Shown piece after piece: positions 41,552 through 54,884 of a stretch of 64,000 nt of DNA. Source of the DNA: Phycisphaerae bacterium (lineage in GTDB: Bacteria > Planctomycetota > Phycisphaerae > UBA1845); contig JANQQK010000085.1 of NCBI GenBank assembly GCA_028289375.1, positions 1 through 64,000 on the forward strand, written 5' to 3'. Position 1 is the first letter of the stretch, and every line of letters begins with the position of its first letter. Made by a program: the position numbers and the translations under genes. Below the pieces are notes generated by a model, which ran no database searches, was not told where the DNA came from, and worked only from the letters and a program-made list of their open reading frames with translations.

Positions 41552-44500
41552 ATGCGTGAGCGTAGGTTGACTGTTTTGTGTTGTTTGCCCCATTTAATGG
41601 TGGCGTGCGTGGTGTTGGCTTCAGGCCAAGCCACTTTCGGGCAGGAGTCGGGTGGCGAATGTGCGCCCGATCCTGCCGGAGCGGGATGTCTCCAGACGCA
41701 GTGTCCGGTGGACGGTGAGTTTTGTCTGCCACGGTGCATCAACGTTGATCCACTCAACGGCAATGTCAGCGTGATCGACTGTGACTGTCAGCGCACCTTC
41801 GAGTGTCGACCGTCACCAGACGTCGGGCCCGGTCAGACGAGTGGCTTCTGCGTTGGTGACTGTCCGGTTGGGACCTCTTGTCGTGAAGAGGTCACGGTCA
41901 ATGCGGATGGCTCGCTCGATGTGTGCTGCGACTGCGTGCCGATCGGGCAGGAGTGCCTGCCGGCAATCGATGGTTTCGGCTGCGCTCCGTTTGATTGTCC
42001 GATCGCCGGTCAGGAGTGCGTGCCTGTGGCGGTGGAGTGCCTGCCGGGCGTTGGCTGTCGCGTGTTGGAATGCGACTGTCGGTTCACCAACGAGTGTCAG
42101 ATATTTCCGACGGCCATTCCGGAGCAGCCATTTGCGTGCGACGGTGACTGCCCCCCGGGATTCGTTTGCGAGGAAACCATCGTCGACGTGGACAGCGACG
42201 GCATGCCGGAGTTGATCCGCTGCGACTGTGTGCCCGAAGGCGAGATCGAATGTGAGCCGAACGCGGAGGGCACGCAGTGTCGCAACGCGTTCTGTGACAT
42301 TCCGGAAGATCGCTGTGTGCCGCAGGTGGTTGTGTGCGGTCCCAATGGCAACTGCCAGATCACCGAGTGCGATTGCAGTGATCCGAACCGTTGTCACATC
42401 GATCTTGACCCTCCGTCGTTCCCGTTCTGCACTGGCGAATGTCCCGACGGATTCGAGTGCGTCGAGCGCGAGGTTGCGCTGCCCAATGGCTTCACGCAGC
42501 ACAAGTGTGACTGTGTGCCGGAGACGCAGGCCTGCTGCACTTTCGAGGGTTGCGTCGAACTGCCTCCGACAGCGTGCCAGGAAATGGGCGGTACGCCACT
42601 GGGCGATGGCACGACCTGCGGACCTGAAGGCTCGTGCTGCATCCCGGGTGATGCCACGGCGTTCTGCATCGAGACCGATGCCCAGTGCTGTCAGGTGCTC
42701 GGAGGAACGGCTCAGCCATCCAATGAGGTTTGCTCCGCCACGCGTGCCTGCTGTCTGGGTGATGTGTGTCTGGATATCGACCCTGCGTGCTGTGACGACT
42801 TCGGCGGTGTGACGGTCTTCGGGACGGATTGCGGGCCTGGTGTCTGCGATCCACCGGAGTGCGGTCCGACGCCGAACATGGACCGCTGTGCGCCGGTCGA
42901 TTGCCCCGACGAGAACGATGTTTGTGTGCCGACGCGCGTGGTCTGCGGACCGGGCGACGTACCGTGTCGCGTTGAGACGTGTGAGTGTCGGGATCCGAAT
43001 CTCTGCCACGTGGATCTCGATCCGCCATTCTTCCCGTTCTGTGTTGGCGACTGCCCGGACAGCACCGAGTGCGTGGAACGTGAAATCCTGCTGCCGACCG
43101 ACGAAACACTGCACTTCTGCGAGTGCTTGCCGCTCGAATGCGAGCCGTTCCCGGATGGCAGCGCATGTGCACCGTTCGACTGTCCTGACGACAACGACGA
43201 GTGCGTGCCGCGCGAGGCTGTTTGCGACCTGGCCAGCGGCCAATGCGAGATTACCGAATGTGATTGCGGGAATCCGAATGGTTGTCAGGTGGTCGTCGTT
43301 CAGGGTGAGGGTGCGTTCTGCGAGGGTGATTGCCCACCGGGGACGGTCTGCGAGCAGTTCACAACGCAGTTGCCCGGCGGACAGATTCGCATCAAGTGCG
43401 AGTGTGTCCCTGAGATTTGCGAGCCATTGCCGACGGGTGACCGTTGTGCCCCGACGACCTGCCCGGATCCCGGCGATGAGTGCATTCCGATTCTGCTGGA
43501 GTGCCTGCCGGGTATCGGATGTCGTGTGATCGAATGTGAGTGCATGTCACCGAACTTCTGCCACATCGAGATCAATGCCAATGGCGGTCCGGTGTGTGAG
43601 GGTGGCTGCCCGGGTGACGATGTGTGCAATCTCGTCGGCATCGACGTCGACGGCGACAATGAGCCTGACCTGTTTGAGTGCCGCTGTTCGCAGCCGGTGG
43701 CGTGCTGCCTGCCGGACGGAGACTGCGCGGAACTGGATGCGGTCGAGTGCGACAACGCCGGTGGCATGCCAGGTCCTCCGGGATCGGTGTGTGATCCGCC
43801 GCAGCCATGCTGCATCGTCGGCGCGGTCATTGGTGAGTGCGACGAGCGTTCGCCGGTATGCTGCGAGTTGGCTGGCGGTATCGTGCAGGATGCGGGTGAT
43901 AGTTGCACCGAGCGGGTGGCCTGCTGCCTGAATGACGGCCCGTGTCTGAACATCGATCCGCTCTGTTGCGACGAGCTTGGCGGTACGCCGGGCGGTCCGA
44001 ATTCGCAGTGCACGCTGGAAGGCGCTTGCTGCCTGCCGGGCGGTGCATGCGAAGTGCTGGACCGGACGTGCTGTCAGCTGGCAGGTGGGTTGTTCAGGGG
44101 GGCGAACACGTCATGCGATGAGGTGTCATGTCCCGATCCGCCCAAGATCGTGCACGAGCTTGGTCTGCCGGGTCAGACGCGTCCACACACGGGTTACAAG
44201 GATCCGAAGCAGGATCTTAATCCCGCTGGTAATCGCGATGGGCTGACGTCGTGTGAGATTCGGTTCAACGTGCAGGTTTTCGCAACGAACGCTGGTGGAT
44301 TTCCGACGACGGCGAACTTCTCAATGACGGAGACCGGTGGCGGCGCGCCGCCGACGGTGACGGGCGTCATGATGATTGGAGGCGACCCGACGTTCTACGA
44401 AGTGTCGTGGGACCGCCCCCTGACGCTGCAGGAATGGACGACCATTCGTGCGTCGGTGTTCAATGCCGTCGGCGATCCGATCATCAACGTGGGTGATCTG

Positions 44501-44776
44501 GGACCTGGCATGGAAGAGCCGGACCGCGTGGACCTCGGTTACCTGCCGGCGGACGTCGATCAGGCTGATCCCGTGGCGCCGTTGGACCTGTTCCGATTCC
44601 GGCAATATGTGAACGGCATCGCGATGCCGCCGCTGGGGCTGGTGTCGGATTACATTGACACCAACCGCGATGGTGCGGTGACGCCGTTGGACCTGTTCCG
44701 TTACCGGCAGCTTGTCAACGGTGTGGCCACAACCCAGCCATGGGGTGGTCAGTCGATGAACAACCCGCAGCCATAG
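41552..44776 (+). CDS. 1074-residue secreted Cys-rich repeat protein with C-terminal dockerin-like pair
   Basis: A signal peptide (through about residue 29) is followed by two kinds of repeats. Long units of about 95 residues (starting at about 36, 134, 233, 436, 529 and 623) share the pattern C-P...C-VP...C...ECDC..P..CH......F.FC.G.CP.G..C.....CDCVP. Short units of about 35 residues, ACC..G.C......CC...GG......C, form blocks at about 327-435 and 717-860, three and four units. The order is 3 long, 3 short, 3 long, 4 short. After residue 860 comes a beta-rich domain and two dockerin-like Ca-binding segments (DVDQADPVAPLDLFRFRQ, DTNRDGAVTPLDLFRYRQ). Exported and heavily disulfide bonded; a surface or structural role is inferred. 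Confidence 0.8.
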   Translation: MRERRLTVLCCLPHLMVACVVLASGQATFGQESGGECAPDPAGAGCLQTQCPVDGEFCLPRCINVDPLNGNVSVIDCDCQRTFECRPSPDVGPGQTSGFCVGDCPVGTSCREEVTVNADGSLDVCCDCVPIGQECLPAIDGFGCAPFDCPIAGQECVPVAVECLPGVGCRVLECDCRFTNECQIFPTAIPEQPFACDGDCPPGFVCEETIVDVDSDGMPELIRCDCVPEGEIECEPNAEGTQCRNAFCDIPEDRCVPQVVVCGPNGNCQITECDCSDPNRCHIDLDPPSFPFCTGECPDGFECVEREVALPNGFTQHKCDCVPETQACCTFEGCVELPPTACQEMGGTPLGDGTTCGPEGSCCIPGDATAFCIETDAQCCQVLGGTAQPSNEVCSATRACCLGDVCLDIDPACCDDFGGVTVFGTDCGPGVCDPPECGPTPNMDRCAPVDCPDENDVCVPTRVVCGPGDVPCRVETCECRDPNLCHVDLDPPFFPFCVGDCPDSTECVEREILLPTDETLHFCECLPLECEPFPDGSACAPFDCPDDNDECVPREAVCDLASGQCEITECDCGNPNGCQVVVVQGEGAFCEGDCPPGTVCEQFTTQLPGGQIRIKCECVPEICEPLPTGDRCAPTTCPDPGDECIPILLECLPGIGCRVIECECMSPNFCHIEINANGGPVCEGGCPGDDVCNLVGIDVDGDNEPDLFECRCSQPVACCLPDGDCAELDAVECDNAGGMPGPPGSVCDPPQPCCIVGAVIGECDERSPVCCELAGGIVQDAGDSCTERVACCLNDGPCLNIDPLCCDELGGTPGGPNSQCTLEGACCLPGGACEVLDRTCCQLAGGLFRGANTSCDEVSCPDPPKIVHELGLPGQTRPHTGYKDPKQDLNPAGNRDGLTSCEIRFNVQVFATNAGGFPTTANFSMTETGGGAPPTVTGVMMIGGDPTFYEVSWDRPLTLQEWTTIRASVFNAVGDPIINVGDLGPGMEEPDRVDLGYLPADVDQADPVAPLDLFRFRQYVNGIAMPPLGLVSDYIDTNRDGAVTPLDLFRYRQLVNGVATTQPWGGQSMNNPQP

Positions 44777-44808
44777 CTGCGACCAGAGAATCAGTGACTC
44801 GAGTTGCT

Positions 44809-44850
44809 GCCCCCGTCGACTGTTATCAAGCGGTCGGCGGGGGCTTTTTT
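44809..44850 (+). terminator. Rho-independent terminator after the Cys-rich protein gene
   Basis: GCCCCCG at 44809-44815 pairs with CGGGGGC at 44838-44844, and TCGAC with the GGTCGG stretch adds to the stem; six T residues follow at once. Positioned 33 bases after the stop. Confidence 0.8.
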
Positions 44851-44882
44851 CCTGGTGACACGATGCGTGTATAGTCTCGCCC

Positions 44883-46769
44883 ATGGGAACCGTGAGCGTA
44901 CAAGGCGTTTGCAAGCAGTTTGGCGGGCAGATCGTGCTCGATCAGGTGTCGATCGAGTTCCACAGCGGCGAGATCGTGGGACTCGTGGGACCGAACGGAG
45001 CCGGTAAGTCGACGCTGTTCAAGATCATCGAAGGAGAATTGCAGCCGGACTTGGGCAAGGTGACGTGGTCGAAGGGGATGGACCTCGGTTACTTGGCGCA
45101 GGAGACGAGTTTCGATCCGTCGGCGGGACTCCGCGATGTGGTCACGACCGCGTTCGATCACATTTTCGCGATGGAGAAGAAGCTGCACGACCTGTCGGAT
45201 CGGATGGCGGCTGGCGAGGATGTGATGGCTCACTATGACAGGTTGCAGCATCAATTCGAAGCCGCGGGAGGCTACGACTATGAGCAACGCCTCGATCAGG
45301 TGTTGGGCGGGTTGGGGTTCGGCCCGCAGGATGAGGACCTGAAGGTATCGGCCATGTCGGGTGGGCAGAAGAGTCGGGTGGCGCTCGCGAAGCTGCTGTT
45401 GCGCGAGTCGCGGTTCCTGATGCTCGATGAGCCGACGAATCACCTCGACATCGACGCGGTACGTTGGCTGGAGAAGTTCTTGGCCGGACACCGCGGCGGG
45501 GCGGTGATCATTTCGCACGATCGGTATCTGCTGGATCGTCTCGTGTCGCGGGTTGTCGAGTTGGAGAACCATCGGCTGGTCAGCTATTCGGGCAACTACA
45601 CGAACTACGTGCAGACGAAGGAGCTGCAATTGCTGACGCAGGGGCGGCAGTTCGAGAAGGACCGGGAGTTCATCGAGAAAGAGCAGGCGTTCATCGCGAA
45701 GCACATGGCTGGTCAGCGGACGAAGGAGGCGCAGGGGCGGCGGACGCGGCTTGAGCGACGGATGGCCGACGGTGAGTTCGTGATGGACAAGCCGACCGAG
45801 AATCGGAAGGTGAAGTTCGAATTCGACGAGGGGTTGTCGCTTGATGGTCCCGTGCTGCGGGCGGATGGGTTGGCCAAGGCGTACGACGAGAAGCAATTGT
45901 TTTCCGATCTGACGATTCGACTCGATTCGGGGCAGCGCTTGGGGATCACGGGTCCGAACGGCGTGGGCAAGTCGACGCTGTTGAAGATCGTGCAGGACCT
46001 GGTCGAAAAGGACGCCGGCGAGTTTGAGTTCCATCGCAAAGCACACATCGGCTACTACGCGCAGGACGCCGGCGGTCTGAAGGAAGATCAGTTGGTCGTC
46101 GATGCGATCCGCGAGATTCGCCCCGTGTTTTCGGAGGAGCAGGCACGGACGTTGTTGGGGGCGTTTCATTTCACCGAGGAGCGCGTGTTCAAGAAGCTGG
46201 GGCAATTGTCCGGTGGGGAGCAGTCGCGGGTTCGACTGCTGCGGTTATTGCTGACGTCGCCGAACGTGCTGATTTTCGATGAGCCGACGAACCATCTGGA
46301 CATCGCGTCGCGGGAAGCGTTGGAGCAGGCGTTGGCGGATTATGAAGGCACTATTATTGCGGTCAGTCACGATCGCTATTTTCTCGACCGCGTGGCGGAC
46401 CGGCTGCTCGTGATGCGGCCTGGGGTGTGCAGGACGTACACAGGCAACTACTCAGCCTACATCGAAGAGGTTGAGCGCGAGCAGCAGGAACAGAATAAAC
46501 AGAAGAAGAAGTCGCAAGCCAAGAAGAATGAGCAGCGCAAGGCTGAGCGTCGCAAGGAGTCGCCGTTTGATCGGATGACCATCGACGAGATCGAAACGGT
46601 GATCATGGAGCGGGAAGCACTGGTGGCTGAACTGAACGAGCGGTTCGCCGATCCGGAGGTCATGAAGGATCGGGAGAAAACGATGGCGTTGTCGGACGAG
46701 TTGGCCGCAGCGAAGGCGGACCTGGCTGAGGCGGAGGACGCCTGGAGCGAAAGGGCGGAGCAGGCGTGA
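44883..46769 (+). CDS. ABC-F family ATPase
   Basis: A 628-residue cytosolic protein with two ABC domains and no membrane segments. First domain: GPNGAGKST, MSGGQKSRVALAKLLL, DEPTNHLDID; second: GPNGVGKST, LSGGEQSRVRLLRLLL, DEPTNHLDIA. The linker with basic helices and a C-terminal coiled coil (Lys/Glu-rich after about 545) fit a Uup/EttA-like ribosome-associated factor. ABC-F proteins act on stalled ribosomes or in resistance. The stop overlaps the GTG start of the next gene by four bases. Confidence 0.88.
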   Translation: MGTVSVQGVCKQFGGQIVLDQVSIEFHSGEIVGLVGPNGAGKSTLFKIIEGELQPDLGKVTWSKGMDLGYLAQETSFDPSAGLRDVVTTAFDHIFAMEKKLHDLSDRMAAGEDVMAHYDRLQHQFEAAGGYDYEQRLDQVLGGLGFGPQDEDLKVSAMSGGQKSRVALAKLLLRESRFLMLDEPTNHLDIDAVRWLEKFLAGHRGGAVIISHDRYLLDRLVSRVVELENHRLVSYSGNYTNYVQTKELQLLTQGRQFEKDREFIEKEQAFIAKHMAGQRTKEAQGRRTRLERRMADGEFVMDKPTENRKVKFEFDEGLSLDGPVLRADGLAKAYDEKQLFSDLTIRLDSGQRLGITGPNGVGKSTLLKIVQDLVEKDAGEFEFHRKAHIGYYAQDAGGLKEDQLVVDAIREIRPVFSEEQARTLLGAFHFTEERVFKKLGQLSGGEQSRVRLLRLLLTSPNVLIFDEPTNHLDIASREALEQALADYEGTIIAVSHDRYFLDRVADRLLVMRPGVCRTYTGNYSAYIEEVEREQQEQNKQKKKSQAKKNEQRKAERRKESPFDRMTIDEIETVIMEREALVAELNERFADPEVMKDREKTMALSDELAAAKADLAEAEDAWSERAEQA

Positions 46770-47446
46770 CGCGGTCGGTCGATGAGTTGCGCGAGGAGAT
46801 GGTGTCGATCGCGCGGCGGATGCACCAGCATGGGTTGGTGGCGGCGACGGACGGGAACATCAGTTATCGCCTCGATGATGGCGGCTTTCTCGTGACGCGG
46901 AGTGGGTTGTGTCTTGGGGAAGCCACCGTCGGCGACGTCGTGCGGTTGAATTCAGCCTGTCGCGTGCTGGAAGGGGGCAAGCCAACGTCGGAATTGGCGT
47001 TGCACATGACGGTCTATCGGATTCGCGACGACGTGCAGTCGGTCGTGCATGCCCACCCGACCTACGCCAACGCGTTGACGTTCGCCGGCGTGTCGATGGA
47101 TGAGTTGGTCATTCCCGAGGTCGTGCTGACGTTGGGCCGCATTCCGACGACCGATTATGGGACGCCCGCCTGTCCGGAGGGCGCGGAAGTCGTCGCGCCG
47201 CACATCGTGGACCATGACGCCGTGCTGCTGCAGCGGCACGGCTCGGTGACGGTGGGGGCGTCTGCCACGGAAGCCTACCTGAAACTCGAAAAGGTCGAGC
47301 ACGCCGCCCACATCCTCTACCTCGCCCGCACCCTCGGCGGCCCCACCCCGATGAACACCGAAGAATTGTCCCGCCTCGCCGCCGTCGGCAAACGCCTCGG
47401 CATCAACCTCCCGCCTCCGTTGCGAGGACTGAAGTCTGTCCTTTAG
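46766..47446 (+). CDS. Class II aldolase/adducin family protein
   Basis: A 226-residue protein of the AraD/FucA type. Metal ligands HAHPTY and QRHGSV, the SELALHMTVYR helix and ATDGNISYRL near the N-terminus show an active enzyme of the family, which cleaves or epimerises phosphosugars. The substrate cannot be read. GTG start at 46766 shares GTGA with the ABC-F stop, so the two are translationally coupled although their functions seem unrelated. Confidence 0.88.
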   Translation: MTRSVDELREEMVSIARRMHQHGLVAATDGNISYRLDDGGFLVTRSGLCLGEATVGDVVRLNSACRVLEGGKPTSELALHMTVYRIRDDVQSVVHAHPTYANALTFAGVSMDELVIPEVVLTLGRIPTTDYGTPACPEGAEVVAPHIVDHDAVLLQRHGSVTVGASATEAYLKLEKVEHAAHILYLARTLGGPTPMNTEELSRLAAVGKRLGINLPPPLRGLKSVL

Positions 47447-47505
47447 TCCAAGCCGAGACGACGTATCAACGCCGCTGAGTGTCTATTCATCTTGTTGATG
47501 AAGGT

Positions 47506-50574
<3,069 letters not shown>

Positions 50575-51096
50575 GGAATCGCGTTGCCCCTTGATTTGCT
50601 CCGCGCATGCGCGGGCCGAGTATGAACATGGACATGGCATTATCGGTCGCTGTGCCATCCGAATATGTCATTCAGATTGGCGAGAGTCAAGGGATTCGTG
50701 ATGTCGATCGCCTAGGCGTCGAAACTTGCAACTGGGCGCCGTCCGGCGTACACTTGTCCATGTCGGAAGTCCGACGCAGAGAGAGACATTCCGCCGTATC
50801 GCGTTGTGTCCACTCCGCTTTTGATGTTCCGACGGATAGCGTGATCTTTCAGGGCCAGGCATCCTGTGGGTAGATCGCTTGGGCGGCGTTTTTGGAGAGA
50901 GAGGCGTCGCGGCTTCGGGAGAGAGAGTGGCGAATCGTGACCGGATTGAGAGAGCCGGTCGGTGCGAAACGCATAGCGGTCAAAGAGACCTGCAAGCCTG
51001 GAACATCGGAGCGGTGCCCGGACGAGAGAGCCCGAGCACCGCTTCTGCTTTTGGTACAGCGGTCACCCCTTCACCTGCCAATTGGCCGTTCGATTC
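50575..51096. other. Intergenic region upstream of the WD40 kinase
   Basis: No credible gene. GAGAGAG-type purine runs appear at about 50778, 50895, 50919, 50948 and 51024, spaced 24-29 bases apart in the middle three. These could be protein-binding or slippage sites. The region contains the promoters of the kinase gene; none is clear. Confidence 0.5.
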
Positions 51097-51717
51097 TTAT
51101 TCCTTCACGCGCTGGTACGTGATCTCCATGACTTTGACGCCGTTCTCGGCGGAGCTCATGTCGTACATTTCAAAGACGTGCTCGTCCTTGCTGATGATCC
51201 GCGACACGTATTTCATCGTGCGGTTGCCTTCCATCGGACTGGAAACGGTGCCGTAGCATGTGATGACCTTGCCAGATGGGTCCATGTTGCCTTCGTTGTA
51301 GTAAAGAGCCGTGCCCATGCTGTCCATCCACGTGCTGACGTACTTCTTTTTGGCTTTGTCATAGCCGGTATGGCCGATGCCTTTCATCGGGGTGCCCATC
51401 ATGCTGCCGGTGGCTTCGAGCTGCAGGAATCGCCCGCCAAGAACCCACTTCGATTCGGCTGTGCCCTGCGAGACGGACGGCGGGTTGTCCGGGCCGGCCA
51501 TCCAGAATTTCGACGTTGTGATCCAGTTGCCGGCGAAGACTTCGAGGGCCTTGTGCTGCTCGGCTGGTGTCATGAATTCGACCCAGGCTTTCATCGATTC
51601 CTCGTTGTGTTCGCCACCGGCGGCCTGATTCTGCGATTCGGTACCCATCAGCGTGTCTCCTGCGAAAGTGGCTGCGATTGCAAGCATTGTTCCAAAGATC
51701 GTTCTTCCAAGTGTCAT
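51097..51717 (-). CDS. DUF1579 family exported protein
   Basis: A 206-residue protein with an N-terminal signal peptide. GNWITTSKFWMAGPDNPP, a WVLGGRFLQLEA strand and IGHTGYDKAKKKYVSTWMDSMG region match DUF1579, a lipocalin-like beta-barrel of unknown function. The N-terminus is hydrophobic and probably cleaved. Stands alone between the two kinase genes. Confidence 0.8.
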   Translation of the reverse strand: MTLGRTIFGTMLAIAATFAGDTLMGTESQNQAAGGEHNEESMKAWVEFMTPAEQHKALEVFAGNWITTSKFWMAGPDNPPSVSQGTAESKWVLGGRFLQLEATGSMMGTPMKGIGHTGYDKAKKKYVSTWMDSMGTALYYNEGNMDPSGKVITCYGTVSSPMEGNRTMKYVSRIISKDEHVFEMYDMSSAENGVKVMEITYQRVKE

Positions 51718-51821
51718 GGATCCTGTCTCCCGGTTTCGGTTCGTGATGACGCCCGCAACGGATCGGATGTCTAATACCGGTTCAGGGGTGGCTGGGTTTT
51801 CGCGCGGGAAATCCGGAAAAA

Positions 51822-54359
51822 CTATGGACTTTGTCGTGCGTTGCGCGACGCGGCTTCCTTGGCTTCGAGTTGTTGCGCGCAGATGCGGGCCCAGTGCTCA
51901 AAGTCCATGTCCCAGCCGGGGGTGCGATGGCCGAGGCGGTCGGCGATGGTGAAGGAGTGCAGCGCCTGTGCGGGCCAACCGCTGCTGAGTTGCTGCTGTG
52001 CGCGGCGGCGTGTGCTTTCGGCGATGTTGGACTTCAGTCGGATGGCCTCGTGGTATTGCTGATCAGCGGCTTCGTTGTTGCCCATGCGTTCGAGCGTGAG
52101 GGCGTAGTCCGTGTGAGTGCCCGCGTAGTCCGGATCAATGTCGATCGCTTTCTCGAATGCGATGAGGGCTGATTCGTAATCACCGGACTCGCGCAGGCAA
52201 ATACCGAGACTACGCCAGACGCCATCGATGTCCGGGCGAATGGCGATGGCGGCAGTGTGGTAGCGGGCTGCTTCCTCCCATTCCTGAAACCGCGTGAGGT
52301 ACCATGCGTAGTCGTGGTTGAGTTGGAAATGGTCGGGATAGAGCAGCAACGCCTTTCGAAACGGCTCCTTGAGCACGTTTGCGGTCGGTAGGGTATGCAG
52401 CGTGGACGCGACGAGCAGGAACGTCTCGGGCGGCTCACTTTCAAGGTCCAGCTCTTTGATCAGCTGGAGGCCCTTATCGAGCTTGGGCGGAAAGTCATAG
52501 AACGTCTCGCGGCAACGCGTGCGGTAGGGATCGGTGTCGACTTCCGTGACGATAACAACCTCTTGCATGATGCCAGGGAGCTTCGCATGGTCGCCGTTTA
52601 ACACCGCGATGAACATGCGACTGCGGATCCAAAGGTCGAGGCCAAACGCAAGTTCCTCTGAGATTTCACTCGCCTGCATGCGCCCGATGATCTCGTCACG
52701 CTCGAGAACGCTGAAGTCGATGCCGTATCCGCGAAAGGCATCATCGAATTCGCCATCCATCACGATCCAACTGTCGATGTCGTCATGCGTGGTTCCGGTC
52801 GTGGTGATTTCGTCGAGCCTGGCCAGCATGCGGCGGTCGGTGTCGGACCGTTCCAACTCCGCGAGGAATGCATCGACGCGATTGCGGAGTTCGTCGCTGA
52901 TCGAGTCGTTGTCAGCAAGCTCTGCCAGCTGATCGCCGGCTTTGATGGCGCTGCCCCATTCGCGTTCGTCACGGGCGTCGGACGCCTTGGCTTGTCCGAG
53001 GAGTTGGGCGGCTTTGGCATGCACCGTGTTGATCGATTGTTCCAGCTCCGCCGTTCGTTGAGACTGTTCGCGGACGGCCCACGCACCGGTACCCGTGATC
53101 AGCAGCACAGCGAACAGAACCGAGATAGCCAATGCAGTGGTCAGACGGCGGGCGCGTTTTTCATGGGCGATCGTCGCACGCGACTCGGCGGCGGCGATTT
53201 CGAGGTTCCGCTTTTCCTGCTCCAGGTGTGCGAGGTAGTCGGTGATCTCCCGTGCAATGACACCCGCGTCGCGCGGTCTGTCCTTGCGATTCGATGACAG
53301 GCAGGACGTGGTCAATGCGTTGAGTCGCTCGTCTGCGCCGCTGGACTGGATTCGCGCCAGGGCATCGCCGATGTCGGCATTGGACGCTTGCTTGATGACG
53401 TCGTTGCGTTGTCCATGATAGGGTGGGCGGCCGGTCAGGATTTCGCACAGGATCGCGCCGAGTGCGAATACGTCCGACCGTTCATCGAGTTGGTCGACCT
53501 GTCCATTGGCTTGCTCGGGCGACATGTAGGCCGGTGTGCCCATCACGCTGCCGACGATGGACTGAGCAGCACTCGAACCCGTACGCACCGTCTTGACCGC
53601 CTGTTCATCGGGCATTGGGGATTCGATCGGCAGCGATGCACGCTTGTCATCCGTCGCTCCGCCGCGCGAGAGCACCTTGGCCAATCCCCAGTCGACGACC
53701 TGCACTTCGCCGAACGATCCGACCATGATGTTGGACGGTTTCAAGTCGCGATGGACGACGCCTCGGGAGTGCGCGTAGGCAGTTGCCTGGCAAACCTGTT
53801 CAAAGATGCCGAGCAGTTGTCCGCGGCCATCAGCGGGATCGCGGCGATCGTCGAGCAACGCGGACAGCGTCTTGCCGCGGATGAGTTTCATGGTAAAGAA
53901 AGGCTGATCGTCGGCACGCAAACCAAGTTCGTAGACCGGCAGAATGCTGGGGTGTTGCAGTTGGCCGGCGATCTGGGCTTCCTCGATGAATCGCTGAACC
54001 ATGGCGGGTCGTTCGGTGTGCTCGCTTTGGAGCATCTTGATGGCGACATCTCTTCCGAGGTCGACGTCGCGGCCCTTCATGATCACGCCGACCCCGCCCC
54101 GTGCGATTTCACCGAGCATCTGGTAGCGATTGGACTGAGAATTCGCGTTGGCTGACTCATCCCGACGGGCGTGAACCACGGGCGAATCGTCAGACATCGT
54201 ATCGCGCAGGAGCACGCGCGAGTGAATGCCGTGCGTTTTTTCCAGCAGGCTGACCACGCTCACGCCACGTGTCATGTCGCCCGCGTGGGACGATCCGAAC
54301 GCAGCCGCCATGCCCGCATCGAGCGGCAGCGTTTCATCGGGACGGTTTTCGTCGACCAT
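51822..54359 (-). CDS. Ser/Thr protein kinase with TPR-type C-terminus
   Basis: An 845-residue protein. Kinase domain (about 80-360): GEIARGGVG loop, Lys108, [10 protein letters not shown] (203-212), DWG in place of DFG at 223-225 (the Asp is kept), SPEQANG. A membrane helix follows the kinase (about 405-428, [16 protein letters not shown]), then a coiled coil, an unrecognised region and, in the last 200 residues, TPR-like helical repeats (W-x-x-[27 protein letters not shown]). AGGGA six bases before the ATG at 54359. Last gene of an operon with an ECF sigma factor; likely signals together with it. Confidence 0.86.
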   Translation of the reverse strand: MVDENRPDETLPLDAGMAAAFGSSHAGDMTRGVSVVSLLEKTHGIHSRVLLRDTMSDDSPVVHARRDESANANSQSNRYQMLGEIARGGVGVIMKGRDVDLGRDVAIKMLQSEHTERPAMVQRFIEEAQIAGQLQHPSILPVYELGLRADDQPFFTMKLIRGKTLSALLDDRRDPADGRGQLLGIFEQVCQATAYAHSRGVVHRDLKPSNIMVGSFGEVQVVDWGLAKVLSRGGATDDKRASLPIESPMPDEQAVKTVRTGSSAAQSIVGSVMGTPAYMSPEQANGQVDQLDERSDVFALGAILCEILTGRPPYHGQRNDVIKQASNADIGDALARIQSSGADERLNALTTSCLSSNRKDRPRDAGVIAREITDYLAHLEQEKRNLEIAAAESRATIAHEKRARRLTTALAISVLFAVLLITGTGAWAVREQSQRTAELEQSINTVHAKAAQLLGQAKASDARDEREWGSAIKAGDQLAELADNDSISDELRNRVDAFLAELERSDTDRRMLARLDEITTTGTTHDDIDSWIVMDGEFDDAFRGYGIDFSVLERDEIIGRMQASEISEELAFGLDLWIRSRMFIAVLNGDHAKLPGIMQEVVIVTEVDTDPYRTRCRETFYDFPPKLDKGLQLIKELDLESEPPETFLLVASTLHTLPTANVLKEPFRKALLLYPDHFQLNHDYAWYLTRFQEWEEAARYHTAAIAIRPDIDGVWRSLGICLRESGDYESALIAFEKAIDIDPDYAGTHTDYALTLERMGNNEAADQQYHEAIRLKSNIAESTRRRAQQQLSSGWPAQALHSFTIADRLGHRTPGWDMDFEHWARICAQQLEAKEAASRNARQSP

Positions 54360-54378
54360 CTGAATCCCTTTCGGCTTG

Positions 54379-54798
54379 CTACGCCGGAACCGAATCGACG
54401 TACAGATCTCGGCCATAGACCAACGCGACAGCCACTCCAGCCACACCGTACTTCAACACCGACCACGCGACCGGCAGGAACATGTCAGCCGGTGGGCTGT
54501 TGATCATCGCATACTTGTGCAGCGCATCCGGCAACGCCACGATCAATGCCATCAGGACGCCAAACCGCGCGCCCTCTTCGATCGGTGAGCGTCCGCGATA
54601 GCCGGATGGGTAGATCGTCGCAAGCAATATGGCGTTGGCCAGCATTGCAAGCAGGTGATACTGCACCAGGTTAACTTCACGGGTATTCTTAAAGTAACCG
54701 CCTGCCAACTTCTGAATGGATGGCGGTGTGAACATGTTTACCACCAGAATGGCGACGCCGCATACGACGATGGCCAACACGCGTTTTCTCATGCGCAT
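54379..54798 (-). CDS. Small four-helix membrane protein of the ECF-kinase operon
   Basis: A 139-residue protein with about four membrane helices ([64 protein letters not shown]). No family recognised. Starts at 54798 with AGGAG eight bases upstream. Lies between the sigma factor and the kinase gene, 19 bases before the latter, so it probably belongs to the same signalling unit. Confidence 0.65.
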   Translation of the reverse strand: MRMRKRVLAIVVCGVAILVVNMFTPPSIQKLAGGYFKNTREVNLVQYHLLAMLANAILLATIYPSGYRGRSPIEEGARFGVLMALIVALPDALHKYAMINSPPADMFLPVAWSVLKYGVAGVAVALVYGRDLYVDSVPA

Positions 54799-54884
54799 GG
54801 ACTTGCTCCTGTGCCGGGTATCCAATGACAGGTTCGACCGATCGCGCGTTTTCGCACGTCAAAACTGAAAAAAACTGCCCGTGG

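Noticed and set aside
41813-43243. 476-codon open frame antisense to the Cys-rich gene
   Set aside because: Reflects the repetitive codons on the other strand and has no signal peptide or recognised domain.
44826-46205. 459-codon open frame antisense to the ABC-F gene
   Set aside because: The ABC motifs on the plus strand are decisive, and the antisense product is low-complexity.
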